NCBI GenBank assembly: GCA_013287215.1
Contig: JABDEH010000007.1
Coordinates: 1 to 34,574 of the forward strand
DNA: 34,574 bases
DNA from: Chlamydiota bacterium
GTDB lineage: Bacteria; Chlamydiota; Chlamydiia; Chlamydiales; Rhabdochlamydiaceae
Reading direction: 5' to 3'
In this document: in pieces, positions 23,353 to 31,821 of the stretch
Numbering within the stretch: the stretch's first letter is position 1
How the letters are laid out: each line of letters begins with the position of its first letter
The notes under the pieces: model-generated
The model's input: the letters and a program-made list of their open reading frames with translations, nothing else
The model's database searches: none
Told to the model about the DNA's origin: nothing
Translations under genes and position numbers: made by a program

Positions 23353-23938
23353 TTCTATTTCCTCCTATGACAGTCTAGAGAAGGGCGATATTGATTTTGC
23401 CTGTTCGTGGATTTCATCTGGAGCGCCTATTTTTCGCCTTGATGGAGCAGCCTATCCCGATCCGCACTTAATCGTCTATTTTGTTGTCCTAGACTTAGAT
23501 CAGCAGAAAATTCTATTGACAGATCATAAAAAAGCCCAGCTTTGGATTCCGACGGGAGGGCATGTGGAAGTGAATGAGCATCCAATGCAAACGGTCAAAA
23601 GAGAAGTCAAGGAAGAGCTTGGCCTCGAAGCTCACTTTCTATATGACAAACCTTTTTTCTTGACGGTGACTCCTACAGGCAGAATGAATATAAGACATAC
23701 AGATGTTACCCTCTGGTATCTCTTGAAAGGGAACAGTCTCAATCCGCCAACTTACTATGACCCAGAGGAATTTAACGCGGTCCGTTGGTTCGGTTTCGAT
23801 GAAGCTATTCACTTGAATGGCGATCCCCATATCCATCGATTCCTTAAAAAGTTAGAAATCAATAAAACAACGTTATCAAGGAAACCGACACGAATTGCGG
23901 AAAATCCAGACTTCCAAGATAGAGGACTTCTTTGCTAA
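23315..23938 (+). CDS. Nudix hydrolase
   Basis: The 207-residue protein contains a perfect Nudix box at residues 82-104 (G-x5-E-x7-REVKEELGL, starting GHVEVNE), which binds divalent metal and hydrolyses nucleoside diphosphates linked to another moiety. Around it are WIPTGG and, downstream, DPEEFNAVRWFGFDEA, typical of the Nudix fold. The start at 23315 has AAGG eight bases upstream and lies 38 bases inside carrier 3, so the SH2-kinase, carrier 3 and Nudix genes are one operon. Possible substrates include ADP-ribose, NADH, CDP-alcohols or thiamine-diphosphate derivatives; sequence alone does not decide. It faces the thiamine pyrophosphokinase gene convergently with an 8-base gap. Confidence 0.88.
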   Translation: MKDIKLVIQELISSISSYDSLEKGDIDFACSWISSGAPIFRLDGAAYPDPHLIVYFVVLDLDQQKILLTDHKKAQLWIPTGGHVEVNEHPMQTVKREVKEELGLEAHFLYDKPFFLTVTPTGRMNIRHTDVTLWYLLKGNSLNPPTYYDPEEFNAVRWFGFDEAIHLNGDPHIHRFLKKLEINKTTLSRKPTRIAENPDFQDRGLLC

Positions 23939-23946
23939 GAAACTTC

Positions 23947-25050
23947 CTATTTATTAATCTTAGCCTCGACCAACTCTTGGTCGATTAAACCTTCATTCAC
24001 AATACACAAAAGTTCGCCACTCTCTACCGCCACAGAAAATTCATTACCCATGGATACATTCGAGATACCAACAAAATCTTTATCTAATTTGTCCAAGGTC
24101 GCCTCTCCAAGTTCCCACTTTAGCCCCTGTGTTTTAATCCCCTTAGCGGGGCCGTAAAATGGCACTAGAGAAACAGTTTGTCCTCTCTTGCTTGGAAAAC
24201 TGACTTTCCCCGAAGCGTGCTGTATATTGGATATCCTTTCCTTAGCGGAAGACAGTCTAACGCCTTGAAAATGGAACGATTGGTGAGTTAGGTACTCAAA
24301 AACAGTGGCCAAAGGCTGATCCAGGCTAAATTTCATAGAGATCTCTCCTTGGGGCAAAGCACTCAGCGGGGGAGAAGCCTTTTGCTCAAGAATCACCAGA
24401 ACTTCCCCGGTTCCTACAGTTAAAGTGCATTGATCTTTAAATGTGAAAATCATGGGGCTGCTTTTGTCTATTACAGGAATATCGATGATCTGACCGCCTT
24501 CTTTTATTGAAACACTGCTGACAGGTCCATTTAATGGCAACAAAGTCATTGTTTGATGACTGGGATGGCGGATTTCAACCTCTCCTATTTTATTACTGAC
24601 GACGAAAAGTATTTGTTGCTCCGATTGAAGAAATAGTCGAGCAGGATCTCTAAAAAGCAGCAAAATATTGCCTAAAGTATGGTCAATGCGCCCCCCTAAA
24701 CCACCCCAAATAATGACCTGGGCTTGAGCTGAAATTTCTTTGGCTTTATCGATTGCAACTTCTAAATCTGTGCAGTCTTTAGCTCGTGGCAGGACCACCA
24801 CATTCTTTTTCATTTTAATTTCTTCAAGAAGTGTCGGATCAATCGAGTCAAAATCTCCCACAGCCCACTGGGGTGTTATTTCCATTTTTTTGCAATGATT
24901 TAACCCTCCATCGACTCCAATAATAGACGCACAGTTTTTCAAATACTCTTGCAAGCTAGTGGTAATTTCTATTTCGCCATTACAAACAAGCCCAATACAA
25001 CCAGCCATATTTACGGGTGGAACTGAGCGCAAGCTTAACGCAGTGGTCAT
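23947..25050 (-). CDS. Thiamine pyrophosphokinase with duplicated C-terminal domain
   Basis: TPK transfers pyrophosphate from ATP to thiamine, making thiamine diphosphate. Catalytic-domain motifs are IIGVDGGLNHC, VGDFDSI (GDFDS, 65-69), KDCTDLEVAI (91-100) and GGLGGRIDHTLGN (116-128). The protein has 367 residues, whereas TPKs are usually about 210-240. The excess is explained by two C-terminal thiamine-binding-type beta domains. A diverged one is at about 165-222 (LLPLNGPVSSVSIKEGG). A more typical one is at about 290-352 (VSLVPFYGPAKGIKTQGLKW, GISNVSMGNEFSVAVESG). A linker around 235-285 joins them. AGGAGG precedes the ATG and TATACT (25077-25072) precedes that. The product would supply the cofactor for the transketolase in the same block. 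The family call is strong. Confidence 0.88.
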   Translation of the reverse strand: MTTALSLRSVPPVNMAGCIGLVCNGEIEITTSLQEYLKNCASIIGVDGGLNHCKKMEITPQWAVGDFDSIDPTLLEEIKMKKNVVVLPRAKDCTDLEVAIDKAKEISAQAQVIIWGGLGGRIDHTLGNILLLFRDPARLFLQSEQQILFVVSNKIGEVEIRHPSHQTMTLLPLNGPVSSVSIKEGGQIIDIPVIDKSSPMIFTFKDQCTLTVGTGEVLVILEQKASPPLSALPQGEISMKFSLDQPLATVFEYLTHQSFHFQGVRLSSAKERISNIQHASGKVSFPSKRGQTVSLVPFYGPAKGIKTQGLKWELGEATLDKLDKDFVGISNVSMGNEFSVAVESGELLCIVNEGLIDQELVEAKINK

Positions 25051-25184
25051 ACTTCCTCCTTAACTGGCGCGAGTATAACCGATCACTGGTGAATAGAGGA
25101 AGCATCACTTTTTGGTTCAGTGTACCACTTTTAATCACCCCCAATTGAAGTGGACAGTTGTAGAAATGTGGCACTTGAGGTAGC

Positions 25185-26576
25185 ATGAACTTGGTACATA
25201 TGTCTAAAAAAATCTCTCTTTTTGCCCTTGTCTTGCTCGTCATCGGAGCCATTGATAGCATCCGTAATTTGCCGGCTGCCGCTCTATTCGGCAGCTCGCT
25301 CATTTTCTTTTTCGTTTTTTCCGCCATCGTCTTTTTAATTCCGATCGCTCTGGTTTCTGCTGAACTTTCTGCAGCATTCCCCAATAAGGGAGGTGTGTAT
25401 GAGTGGGTCCGGACCGCTTTTGGAGATAAAGCAGGGATGCTCTCGATTTGGCTGCAGTGGATCAATACGATGGTCTGGTACCCAACGATTCTCTCCTTCA
25501 TCGCCGGGACCGCCGCCTACATCATCAAACCGGAACTGGCGCAAAATAAACTCTATTTGGTCGGTGTGATCTTACTCACCTTTTGGACTCTGACCTGGGT
25601 CAACCTAAAGGGCATTGAATTTTCTGCCAAGGTGAATGGGATTTGCGTCCTCATCGGCACCATGTTCCCCATGCTCTTCTTGGTCGCCTTAGGCATCGCC
25701 TGGGTTTCCTCGGGGATGCCGATGGCGATCAAACTCGATGCCGCTTCGATATTCCCCTCTTTGGACAATGCGGCAAATTGGGTCTCTTTGACGGCGATCA
25801 TGGCCTCTTTTTTGGGAATGGAACTCTCAGGCGTACACGTGAACAGCATCCACAACCCGCAGCGCAACTTTCCGAAGGCGATGGCCTATTCGGCGCTGTT
25901 CATTTTATTTTCGATGCTTTTCGGATCGCTCGCGATCGCCTTCGTGATCCCCACCCATGAAATTCGTCTGGTGGACGGCGTGATGCAAGTATTTACCGAT
26001 TTCTTCCAATCGTTCCACATACCCTGGTTTATTCCCATCCTCACTTTATTGATCGTCATTGGGAGCGTAGGCGGCATGATCAACTGGCTGATCGCCCCTG
26101 CCAAGGGCCTTCTGCATGCGGCCGAGTGGAAATTTCTTCCTCCCTTTTTCTCGAAACTGAACCGGCATGGAGTGCCAAAAAATCTACTCCTGGTCCAAGC
26201 TCTGCTCGTCTCCCTCTTTTGCATGCTCTTCTTGTTTGTCGAGAAAATCAATAGCTTTTATTGGTTCCTCACGGGCCTCAGCACGGAGCTCTACATGATC
26301 ATGTATGTGATGATCTTTCTTGCTGCCCTCCGTTTGCACTATACACATAAGATCCGGCCCAAGATTTTCAAGATTCCGGGTAACCATGTGGGAATGTGGA
26401 TAACGATTCTTTTAGGTTTATTTGGATGCGCTGCGACGCTCATCATCGGGTTTTTCCCTCCTGATGAGCTTCACATCGATCGGCTCCAGTACGCCTTGAT
26501 GATCCTTCTCGGCTGTGTCCTCATGGTCGCCCCCGTCCTATTTTTCTATTGGTATCAGCGCCGCAATTCCCGGTGA
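25185..26576 (+). CDS. APC-family amino acid permease/antiporter
   Basis: This 463-residue protein is hydrophobic throughout with about 12 predicted membrane helices, of the amino acid-polyamine-organocation superfamily. The N-terminus has the helix-1 pattern SLFALVLLVIGAIDSIRNLP and the conserved LVSAELSAAFPNKGGVYEWV loop. ASFLGMELSGVHVNSIHNPQRNFPKA corresponds to the helix 6-7 region of glutamate/GABA-type antiporters. It would sit in the bacterial inner membrane and exchange amino acids or amines with the host. The ATG at 25185 has GAGG four bases upstream; ATG 25200 is a weaker alternative. Base composition by eye is like the conserved flanks, so it probably marks the end of the A+T-rich block. 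A repeat array begins directly after its stop. The substrate is not predictable. Confidence 0.88.
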   Translation: MNLVHMSKKISLFALVLLVIGAIDSIRNLPAAALFGSSLIFFFVFSAIVFLIPIALVSAELSAAFPNKGGVYEWVRTAFGDKAGMLSIWLQWINTMVWYPTILSFIAGTAAYIIKPELAQNKLYLVGVILLTFWTLTWVNLKGIEFSAKVNGICVLIGTMFPMLFLVALGIAWVSSGMPMAIKLDAASIFPSLDNAANWVSLTAIMASFLGMELSGVHVNSIHNPQRNFPKAMAYSALFILFSMLFGSLAIAFVIPTHEIRLVDGVMQVFTDFFQSFHIPWFIPILTLLIVIGSVGGMINWLIAPAKGLLHAAEWKFLPPFFSKLNRHGVPKNLLLVQALLVSLFCMLFLFVEKINSFYWFLTGLSTELYMIMYVMIFLAALRLHYTHKIRPKIFKIPGNHVGMWITILLGLFGCAATLIIGFFPPDELHIDRLQYALMILLGCVLMVAPVLFFYWYQRRNSR

Positions 26577-26866
26577 GTTGAAAGAGTAAGCCCACTCAAC
26601 GCAAAGGCGCAAACATATCTTTACGCATAAGTTTTTCTTGCTGCGTTTTCCGGTTGAATGAGTAAGGCAGTTCAACGCAAAGACGCAAAGGCGCAGAGAC
26701 GCTAAGGAGAGGGTAAGGGAAAGAAAATGCTAAGGGACTCTCTCTTCTCGCGTCTTTGCGTCTTTGCGTCTTTGCGTTTAACTGTCCTAATCACCCAAAG
26801 TTGTTAGTCATATAACACTGCAAGAAAAACTTTTGCATAGGGATGTGTCCGCGTCTTTGCGTTGAA
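26577..26866. repeat. Composite GCAAAGACGC inverted and direct repeats
   Basis: Two direct copies of a GTTGAA-N12-TTCAAC hairpin followed by CGCAAAGRCGC lie at 26577-26613 (diverged) and 26653-26700. From 26674 a left arm of CGCAAAGACGC units pairs with the right arm at 26749-26780. A 16-base inverted copy of 26671-26686 recurs exactly at 26851-26866. The same repeat family precedes ruvC (7403-7480). No open reading frame of note was seen. The array fills the space between the permease stop and the end of psd. Confidence 0.75.
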
Positions 26867-26897
26867 TTTTCATAGAATAAGTTTGGTTAACACACGA

Positions 26898-27827
26898 TCA
26901 ATCAAAATTGAGCGGCGAGCTGCGGGCGACGCCGAGCGACTGGCCCAGCAGCCCTTTGACTTCCATTCTTTTTTCGGAAGCGTCGATAAGATCTTGGTCG
27001 AACTGAATATGGTCCGGTTCAAAAAGGAGCACGAGAGAGGACCCCCCAAACGAAAAATAGCCTTTCTCATCCCCTTTGGCATATCCTTTGCCCGCTTGAA
27101 ATGTCTGATGGATCGTTCCTACATAGGTGGCCCCCACTTCAATATAGAGAATGGTTCCAAATTGCCTGGTGTGCAGAGCCGTGATCACCCGTTTGTTCTC
27201 CGCTAAAATATCCGCGTATCTCTTGAGCGCAATCGGATTGACGGAAAATAGATAGCCCGGGACTTGCCGCGGAAGATCGGGGATGCAATCGCATGGAAAA
27301 TGGAAGCGGTGATAATCGGTCGGGCAAAGCCGCGCTACAAGCATCGAGCCCCGATCATACTTTTTGGCGAGGTTTTGGCTCTGCAGCAAATGTTCTAAAG
27401 AAAACCTACGCCCCTTGACGAAAAAACCGTCGGCTTTGTCGATTTCTTGAAATACTAAGTAGCGGGCGTCTGCGGGCAGAATCGCCACTGCCGAGCCTTT
27501 GGCAAACGGGCGGGCGGAGGGTTTCAGCTTCCGAATGAAAAAATCATTGAAGGAGGCGAAGGAGTCGACGGGGTCTAGGAACTCGCCGGCATCAACAGAA
27601 AATTTTTCAATAAAAGGTTTTACTTTGCGGCGGCTTCTAGGACGTTTTTGAAGAAAACCGTAGAATTGGGAGAGAAAGGAAATTCTTGAAACGATCGGTA
27701 AAAAAATAAAAGAAATCAGGCGGGAAATAAGACTCGTTCCATACAGCATTTCAAGGTAAACTTTGCCGTAAACCTTCTCGGTCTCCAGCTTGCAGCTGAC
27801 TCTATCGAGGATCTGAATGTCCGCCAT
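26898..27827 (-). CDS. psd: Phosphatidylserine decarboxylase proenzyme
   Basis: PSD converts phosphatidylserine to phosphatidylethanolamine at the inner membrane, after self-cleavage creates a pyruvoyl group. The 309-residue protein has the FNDFFIRKLKPSARP segment, CPTDYHRFHFP, FGTILYIEVGATYVG and the C-terminal GGSS motif (261-264). By alignment with LGST, cleavage is expected before S263. A hydrophobic N-terminal stretch (about 30-55) fits membrane association. Length is normal. The gene diverges from secA; psd near secA and mnmE is the arrangement I recall from Chlamydia (CT699-CT701), with mnmE-nth here displaced about 16 kb by the accessory block. Confidence 0.95.
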   Translation of the reverse strand: MADIQILDRVSCKLETEKVYGKVYLEMLYGTSLISRLISFIFLPIVSRISFLSQFYGFLQKRPRSRRKVKPFIEKFSVDAGEFLDPVDSFASFNDFFIRKLKPSARPFAKGSAVAILPADARYLVFQEIDKADGFFVKGRRFSLEHLLQSQNLAKKYDRGSMLVARLCPTDYHRFHFPCDCIPDLPRQVPGYLFSVNPIALKRYADILAENKRVITALHTRQFGTILYIEVGATYVGTIHQTFQAGKGYAKGDEKGYFSFGGSSLVLLFEPDHIQFDQDLIDASEKRMEVKGLLGQSLGVARSSPLNFD

Positions 27828-27956
27828 AACTCACTTAGACTGAACAGGCTTAGGACGCAGCGGACGATCTCTGGCGATAGACTTCTTGATAAGGATCACG
27901 ACCAAACTCAAAGCCACATGAACACCTAAAATAATCTATCTTACTTATATCGCGGT

Positions 27957-27986
27957 TTGATTTATTAATCCAGGATGATGTAACAT
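27957..27986 (+). promoter_or_regulatory. Possible secA promoter
   Basis: TTGATT (27957-27962) and TAACAT (27981-27986) are 18 bases apart. Transcription would begin near 27993, about 24 bases before the secA ATG, with AGGA at 28008-28011 as ribosome site. Confidence 0.4.
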
Positions 27987-28016
27987 AGGGGCAATTCAAC
28001 GACCTCTAGGACTCAC

Positions 28017-30947
28017 ATGTTAGGACTTATCAAAAAGATTTTTGGAACTGCCCAAGGCCGCCTACTCAAGCGCTATGGGAAGCTTGTCGCCCAGGTCAAC
28101 CGTTTCGAGGAGGCCTATCAGTCTCTTTCCGATGAGGAGCTGCGCCAAAAAACTGAGAGCTTTCGGGACCGGCTGGCCCGCGGCGAAACGTTGGACAGCC
28201 TGCTCCCTGAGGCCTACGCCGCCGTAAAAAACACCTGCCGCAGGCTCTGCGGGACCGAAGTCCACGTCTCCGGATATAATCAAAAATGGGACATGGTCCC
28301 CTATGATGTGCAGATCTTGGGCGGCATCGCGATGCACTTCGGGGCCATTGCGGAAATGCAGACCGGCGAAGGGAAAACGCTCACCTCCTCGATGCCTCTC
28401 TACCTCAATGCCCTCACGCAAAAACCTGTCCACCTGGTCACTGTCAACGACTACCTCGCTCAAAGGGACTGCGAGTGGATCGGGCCTGTGTTCCGCTTCC
28501 TCGGCCTGACCGTCGAATCGCTCACCAATGCCACGCCGCACCATAACCGAAAAGAGGTCTACGCCGCCGACATCGTCTATGGGACCGCCTCAGAGTTCGG
28601 TTTTGATTATCTGCGCGACAATTCCATGGCCAACAGTCAAGAAGAGCAATGCCAGCGCGGCTATTTTTTCTCGATCATCGACGAGGTCGATTCGATTTTG
28701 ATCGACGAGGCGAGAACGCCGCTGATCATTTCGGGTCCCTCTTCCGGCTCCCGCCAAATGTACGAAGAGCTCAAAGAGGATGTCGCCGGGCTTGTCCGCC
28801 GCCAGCGCGACTTGTGCAACAAATTCGCTTCCGATGCGCGCAAAACGTTAGAGAGCCTCGGCAGGCTGTCCGAAGAAGCGCCGCGCAAATTGACCAAAGA
28901 AGAAGAAGCTGCAGAAAAAGAGGCCTTCCGCAAGTTCTGGCTCGTCTCCAAAGGCACTCCGCAGAACAATGTGCTCAAAAGAATGCGCGAAAATCCCCAT
29001 TTACGCTCTGAGATCGACAAGTGGGATGTCTATTACTATGCAGAACCTAATAAAGAAGAGCGTGCGACGGCGCTCGCCGAACTCTACATCATCGTCGATG
29101 AACGGGGTAACGAGTACGAGCTGACGGATAAGGGCATTAAGTTCTGGATGGAGCAGCATGAAGATGAAAGCGTCCGCGATGACTTTGTGATGTTCGATCT
29201 CGGGTACGAATATGCGAAGATCGATGATAACTCCGCGCTTTCTGAGCAGCAGAAGCTTCAAGAAAAAGTGATCTTAAGAGAAAAAGATGCGACAAGAAAA
29301 GAGCGCGCCCACAACCTGCGGCAGCTCTTCAGAGCTCACCTTCTCATGGAAAAAGACATCGATTACATCATCGCTGAAAATAAAATCGTCATCATCGATG
29401 AAAACACGGGAAGACCGCAGCCCGGCCGCCGCTTCTCGGACGGACTGCACCAGGCGATCGAAGCGAAAGAGGGCGTAGACATCCAGGGCGAAACGCAAAC
29501 GTATGCGACGATCACTCTGCAAAACTATTTTCGCATGTATACCAAGCTCTCCGGCATGACCGGAACGGCGATGACAGAGGCCAACGAGTTTAAAGAAATT
29601 TACAAGCTCGAGGTCTTGGCGATCCCCACTCACCGCCCCTGCCAGCGCGCCGACGCCGATGATGAAATTTACATGACCGAAAGGGAAAAATACAACGCGA
29701 TCCTCAAAGACATCCAAGAGGTCCACGGTAAAGGTCGCCCGATCCTGATTGGTACGGAATCGGTAGATATCTCTGAAAAGCTTGCCCGCATTCTCAAGCA
29801 GAACAAACTCGAGTACACGATCCTCAACGCCAAAAATCATGCCAAGGAAGCGGAGATCATCGCCGACGCCGGCAGCCTCGGAGCCATTACGGTCGCCACC
29901 AACATGGCCGGCCGAGGAACCGATATTAAGCTGAAACCCGGTGTTGCCGATGTAGGCGGTCTGCATGTAATTGGGACCACAAGGCACCAATCCCGCCGCA
30001 TTGACCGGCAACTGCGCGGCCGCAGCGCCCGCCTTGGGGATCCGGGTTCCTCAAAATTTTATGTTTCTTTTGAAGATTCGCTCATGCGCCTCTTCACCTC
30101 GCCGCGCCTCACCACATTCCTCCAGCGCTTCCGCCCTCCTGAAGGAGAGCCGATCAAAGCAAAAGTGCTCAACAAATCGATTGAGACCGCGCAGAAACGG
30201 GTCGAGCAAAGAAATTACACCATGCGCAAACACACGCTCGAATACGATGATGTGATGAATAAGCAGCGCTCGGAAATCTATACATTCCGCAACGACGTGC
30301 TCCATAGCGGCAATCTCATCGGCATTGCGCAAGACCTGCTCGAAAGCGTCTGCTGCCACATGAGCCGCAAGTTCTTTAAGAGCAAGACCCAAGAAGGGGG
30401 CTGGAATCCAGAAGAGTACCGCCGTTGGCTGATGGAACAGTTTCCCGTCACCTACGACCCCTCCGACTTCGACAACGACTATTTGCAGATCGAAGACATT
30501 GAAAACAAAGCAGCAGAAAAAGTGATCCATGCGCTCAATGTTAAAATGGAGCACCAGGCCGGTGTAATCGAGAAAGTCCAAAAAATGATGCAGCCTGCCG
30601 GCAAGCTGGCATCCCTCCCGACTCCCGCACAAGAGATCTTAAACTCCGTCATCCGCAGCATCCTCATCCGCAATATCGACACCCTCTGGCAAGAGCACCT
30701 TCTCAATATCGACCACCTGCGCTCCGAGGTCCACCTCCGCGCCATCGGCCAGAAGGACCCGCTCCAAGAGTTCAAGCACGAAGCGTTTGATTTGTTTGAC
30801 CGCTTAAGTCTCAGGATCAAAATTGAGATTGCGCACGCACTCTTTAAGTTTGAGATGGTCGTGCCGGAAAGGATGCAGCCGCCCATAGAAGAGCTGCCCA
30901 CCCGCAGGGTCAGCCTCTCCAAAATGCCCGAACTAGAATTGACTTAA
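28017..30947 (+). CDS. secA: Protein translocase ATPase SecA
   Basis: SecA drives preproteins through SecYEG using ATP. The 976-residue protein starts MLGLIKKIFGTAQGRLLKRY and has the Walker A MQTGEGKT (about 114-121) and the DEVDSILIDEARTPLIISG motif. It continues through the preprotein-crosslinking region, TGMTGTAMTEANEF, TNMAGRGTDIKL, RQLRGRSARLGDPGSS and RNYTMRKHTLEYDDVMNKQR. It is longer than the E. coli protein (901), with an insert of charged sequence at about residues 265-395, as expected for chlamydial SecA. The C-terminal zinc-binding motif (C-x-C-x8-C-H/C) that contacts SecB is absent; the protein ends KMPELELT. The assignment is secure. Confidence 0.97.
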   Translation: MLGLIKKIFGTAQGRLLKRYGKLVAQVNRFEEAYQSLSDEELRQKTESFRDRLARGETLDSLLPEAYAAVKNTCRRLCGTEVHVSGYNQKWDMVPYDVQILGGIAMHFGAIAEMQTGEGKTLTSSMPLYLNALTQKPVHLVTVNDYLAQRDCEWIGPVFRFLGLTVESLTNATPHHNRKEVYAADIVYGTASEFGFDYLRDNSMANSQEEQCQRGYFFSIIDEVDSILIDEARTPLIISGPSSGSRQMYEELKEDVAGLVRRQRDLCNKFASDARKTLESLGRLSEEAPRKLTKEEEAAEKEAFRKFWLVSKGTPQNNVLKRMRENPHLRSEIDKWDVYYYAEPNKEERATALAELYIIVDERGNEYELTDKGIKFWMEQHEDESVRDDFVMFDLGYEYAKIDDNSALSEQQKLQEKVILREKDATRKERAHNLRQLFRAHLLMEKDIDYIIAENKIVIIDENTGRPQPGRRFSDGLHQAIEAKEGVDIQGETQTYATITLQNYFRMYTKLSGMTGTAMTEANEFKEIYKLEVLAIPTHRPCQRADADDEIYMTEREKYNAILKDIQEVHGKGRPILIGTESVDISEKLARILKQNKLEYTILNAKNHAKEAEIIADAGSLGAITVATNMAGRGTDIKLKPGVADVGGLHVIGTTRHQSRRIDRQLRGRSARLGDPGSSKFYVSFEDSLMRLFTSPRLTTFLQRFRPPEGEPIKAKVLNKSIETAQKRVEQRNYTMRKHTLEYDDVMNKQRSEIYTFRNDVLHSGNLIGIAQDLLESVCCHMSRKFFKSKTQEGGWNPEEYRRWLMEQFPVTYDPSDFDNDYLQIEDIENKAAEKVIHALNVKMEHQAGVIEKVQKMMQPAGKLASLPTPAQEILNSVIRSILIRNIDTLWQEHLLNIDHLRSEVHLRAIGQKDPLQEFKHEAFDLFDRLSLRIKIEIAHALFKFEMVVPERMQPPIEELPTRRVSLSKMPELELT

Positions 30948-30961
30948 AAACGTTCCCTTAG

Positions 30962-30997
30962 CTTAACGCGGGAGGGCAAGGGCACGAGCACGTTAAG
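30962..30997 (+). terminator. Weak inverted repeat after secA, possible terminator
   Basis: CTTAACG (30962-30968) and CGTTAAG (30991-30997) form a perfect 7-bp stem around a 22-base purine-rich loop, 14 bases after the secA stop. No T-run follows, so a factor-independent terminator is not convincing. Confidence 0.3.
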
Positions 30998-31019
30998 AAA
31001 ATTAAGGCTGTAATCTGTT

Positions 31020-31181
31020 ATACCATTCCCAAAAAATAAAGGCATAAAGGGCACAGCGTATTTTGCCGAGCACCAAAGCCTGGAGCGAAGAGCCAACTTG
31101 AATAAGTTGGCCCGAGCGAAGGCGAAGGAGCGCAGGTGAAAGACGCCTGCAATTTGTGGCTTTATTTTTTGGGAATGGTAT
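31020..31181. repeat. 162-bp inverted-repeat element with 22-bp perfect ends
   Basis: The ends ATACCATTCCCAAAAAATAA(AG) at 31020-31041 and their exact complement at 31160-31181 enclose 118 bases. These include a nested perfect hairpin, GCCAACTT-GAAT-AAGTTGGC, and a GCAGG/CCTGC stem. The right end supplies the final base of the stop codon of the minus-strand gene at 31181. It looks like a miniature inverted-repeat element or a long structured bidirectional terminator between the convergent secA and zinc-ribbon genes. A clear target-site duplication was not found. Confidence 0.7.
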
Positions 31182-31708
31182 TATTGCAGCTTTTTATAGC
31201 CGAAATAGAAGAGAGGCAGCGCGCCTAGGCAGTAGATAAACCAGTAGGAAGCATCCCACTCCAGTCTAAGAACCCCGTTATTTGAAAAGAAAAATTGAAT
31301 CAGCCCCAGCGTGAGCAGCACTCCGGACAGGGACAGTAGCAGGATGGAAAGGACGCTCGCTTTATCGGTAGCTTCCTCGGGAACAGCCATTTCTGTTGCC
31401 GCAGGAGTAGGTGATGGGGGCGGCGGGGCCGACTTATAGGCGGACTCGGCACGTTTTGGCGCAGCTTCCTTAAATACAGGAGCTTTGGGCGCAGAAGGGG
31501 CAGCAGATGAGGAAGAATAGGGAGGCGTATAGAGGGAGGCTAAACTTTCTTGAAGCGACTGGTTCTTAAAGAGAACGGCCTGGCTTGGCGCGGAATCTTT
31601 CTCTGTCTGTCCCGACAGATCTGCCGCGCAGTAGGGGCAAACGGCGGCCTCGATAGGGACGTTTCCATCACAGTTGGGACATAATTTTTGACGTTCAGTA
31701 GGCTTCAT
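31181..31708 (-). CDS. Zinc-ribbon membrane protein of unknown function
   Basis: The ATG at 31708 is preceded by AAAGGAG with correct spacing; a GTG at 31714 lies inside that ribosome site and is rejected (175 residues). The N-terminus has a double-CxxC zinc ribbon, CPNC and CPYC, about 10 residues apart. A long Ser/Ala/Pro-rich low-complexity linker (residues about 40-110) follows, then two hydrophobic helices (about 118-140 and 150-168). The topology suggests a cytoplasmic zinc ribbon tethered to the inner membrane. Similar small proteins occur in many bacteria without a known role. Its stop codon lies in the right arm of the inverted-repeat element at 31020-31181. It diverges from lpd. Confidence 0.8.
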   Translation of the reverse strand: MKPTERQKLCPNCDGNVPIEAAVCPYCAADLSGQTEKDSAPSQAVLFKNQSLQESLASLYTPPYSSSSAAPSAPKAPVFKEAAPKRAESAYKSAPPPPSPTPAATEMAVPEEATDKASVLSILLLSLSGVLLTLGLIQFFFSNNGVLRLEWDASYWFIYCLGALPLFYFGYKKLQ

Positions 31709-31821
31709 GATCACTCCTTTCCTATACTTTTCAGTGTGTCATATCGACAATAAAATTTGCACTGTTTTTCTTTTCCTAGAATCAGTTACAATTCCCTTGG
31801 AACTGTTAAAGAGGAATTTTT

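Noticed and set aside
25090-25180. Possible insertion-sequence remnant (TGTACCACTTTT and AAGTGGACAGTTG)
   Set aside because: The bits resemble IS21/IS481-type ends but are short, there is no transposase fragment and no clear paired ends or target duplication.
26577-26866. CRISPR array
   Set aside because: Repeats are adjacent or inverted 10-base units without uniform spacers, and no cas genes are present.
29274-30011. 245-codon frame antisense to secA
   Set aside because: A shadow frame of a highly conserved secA region, with no family motif.
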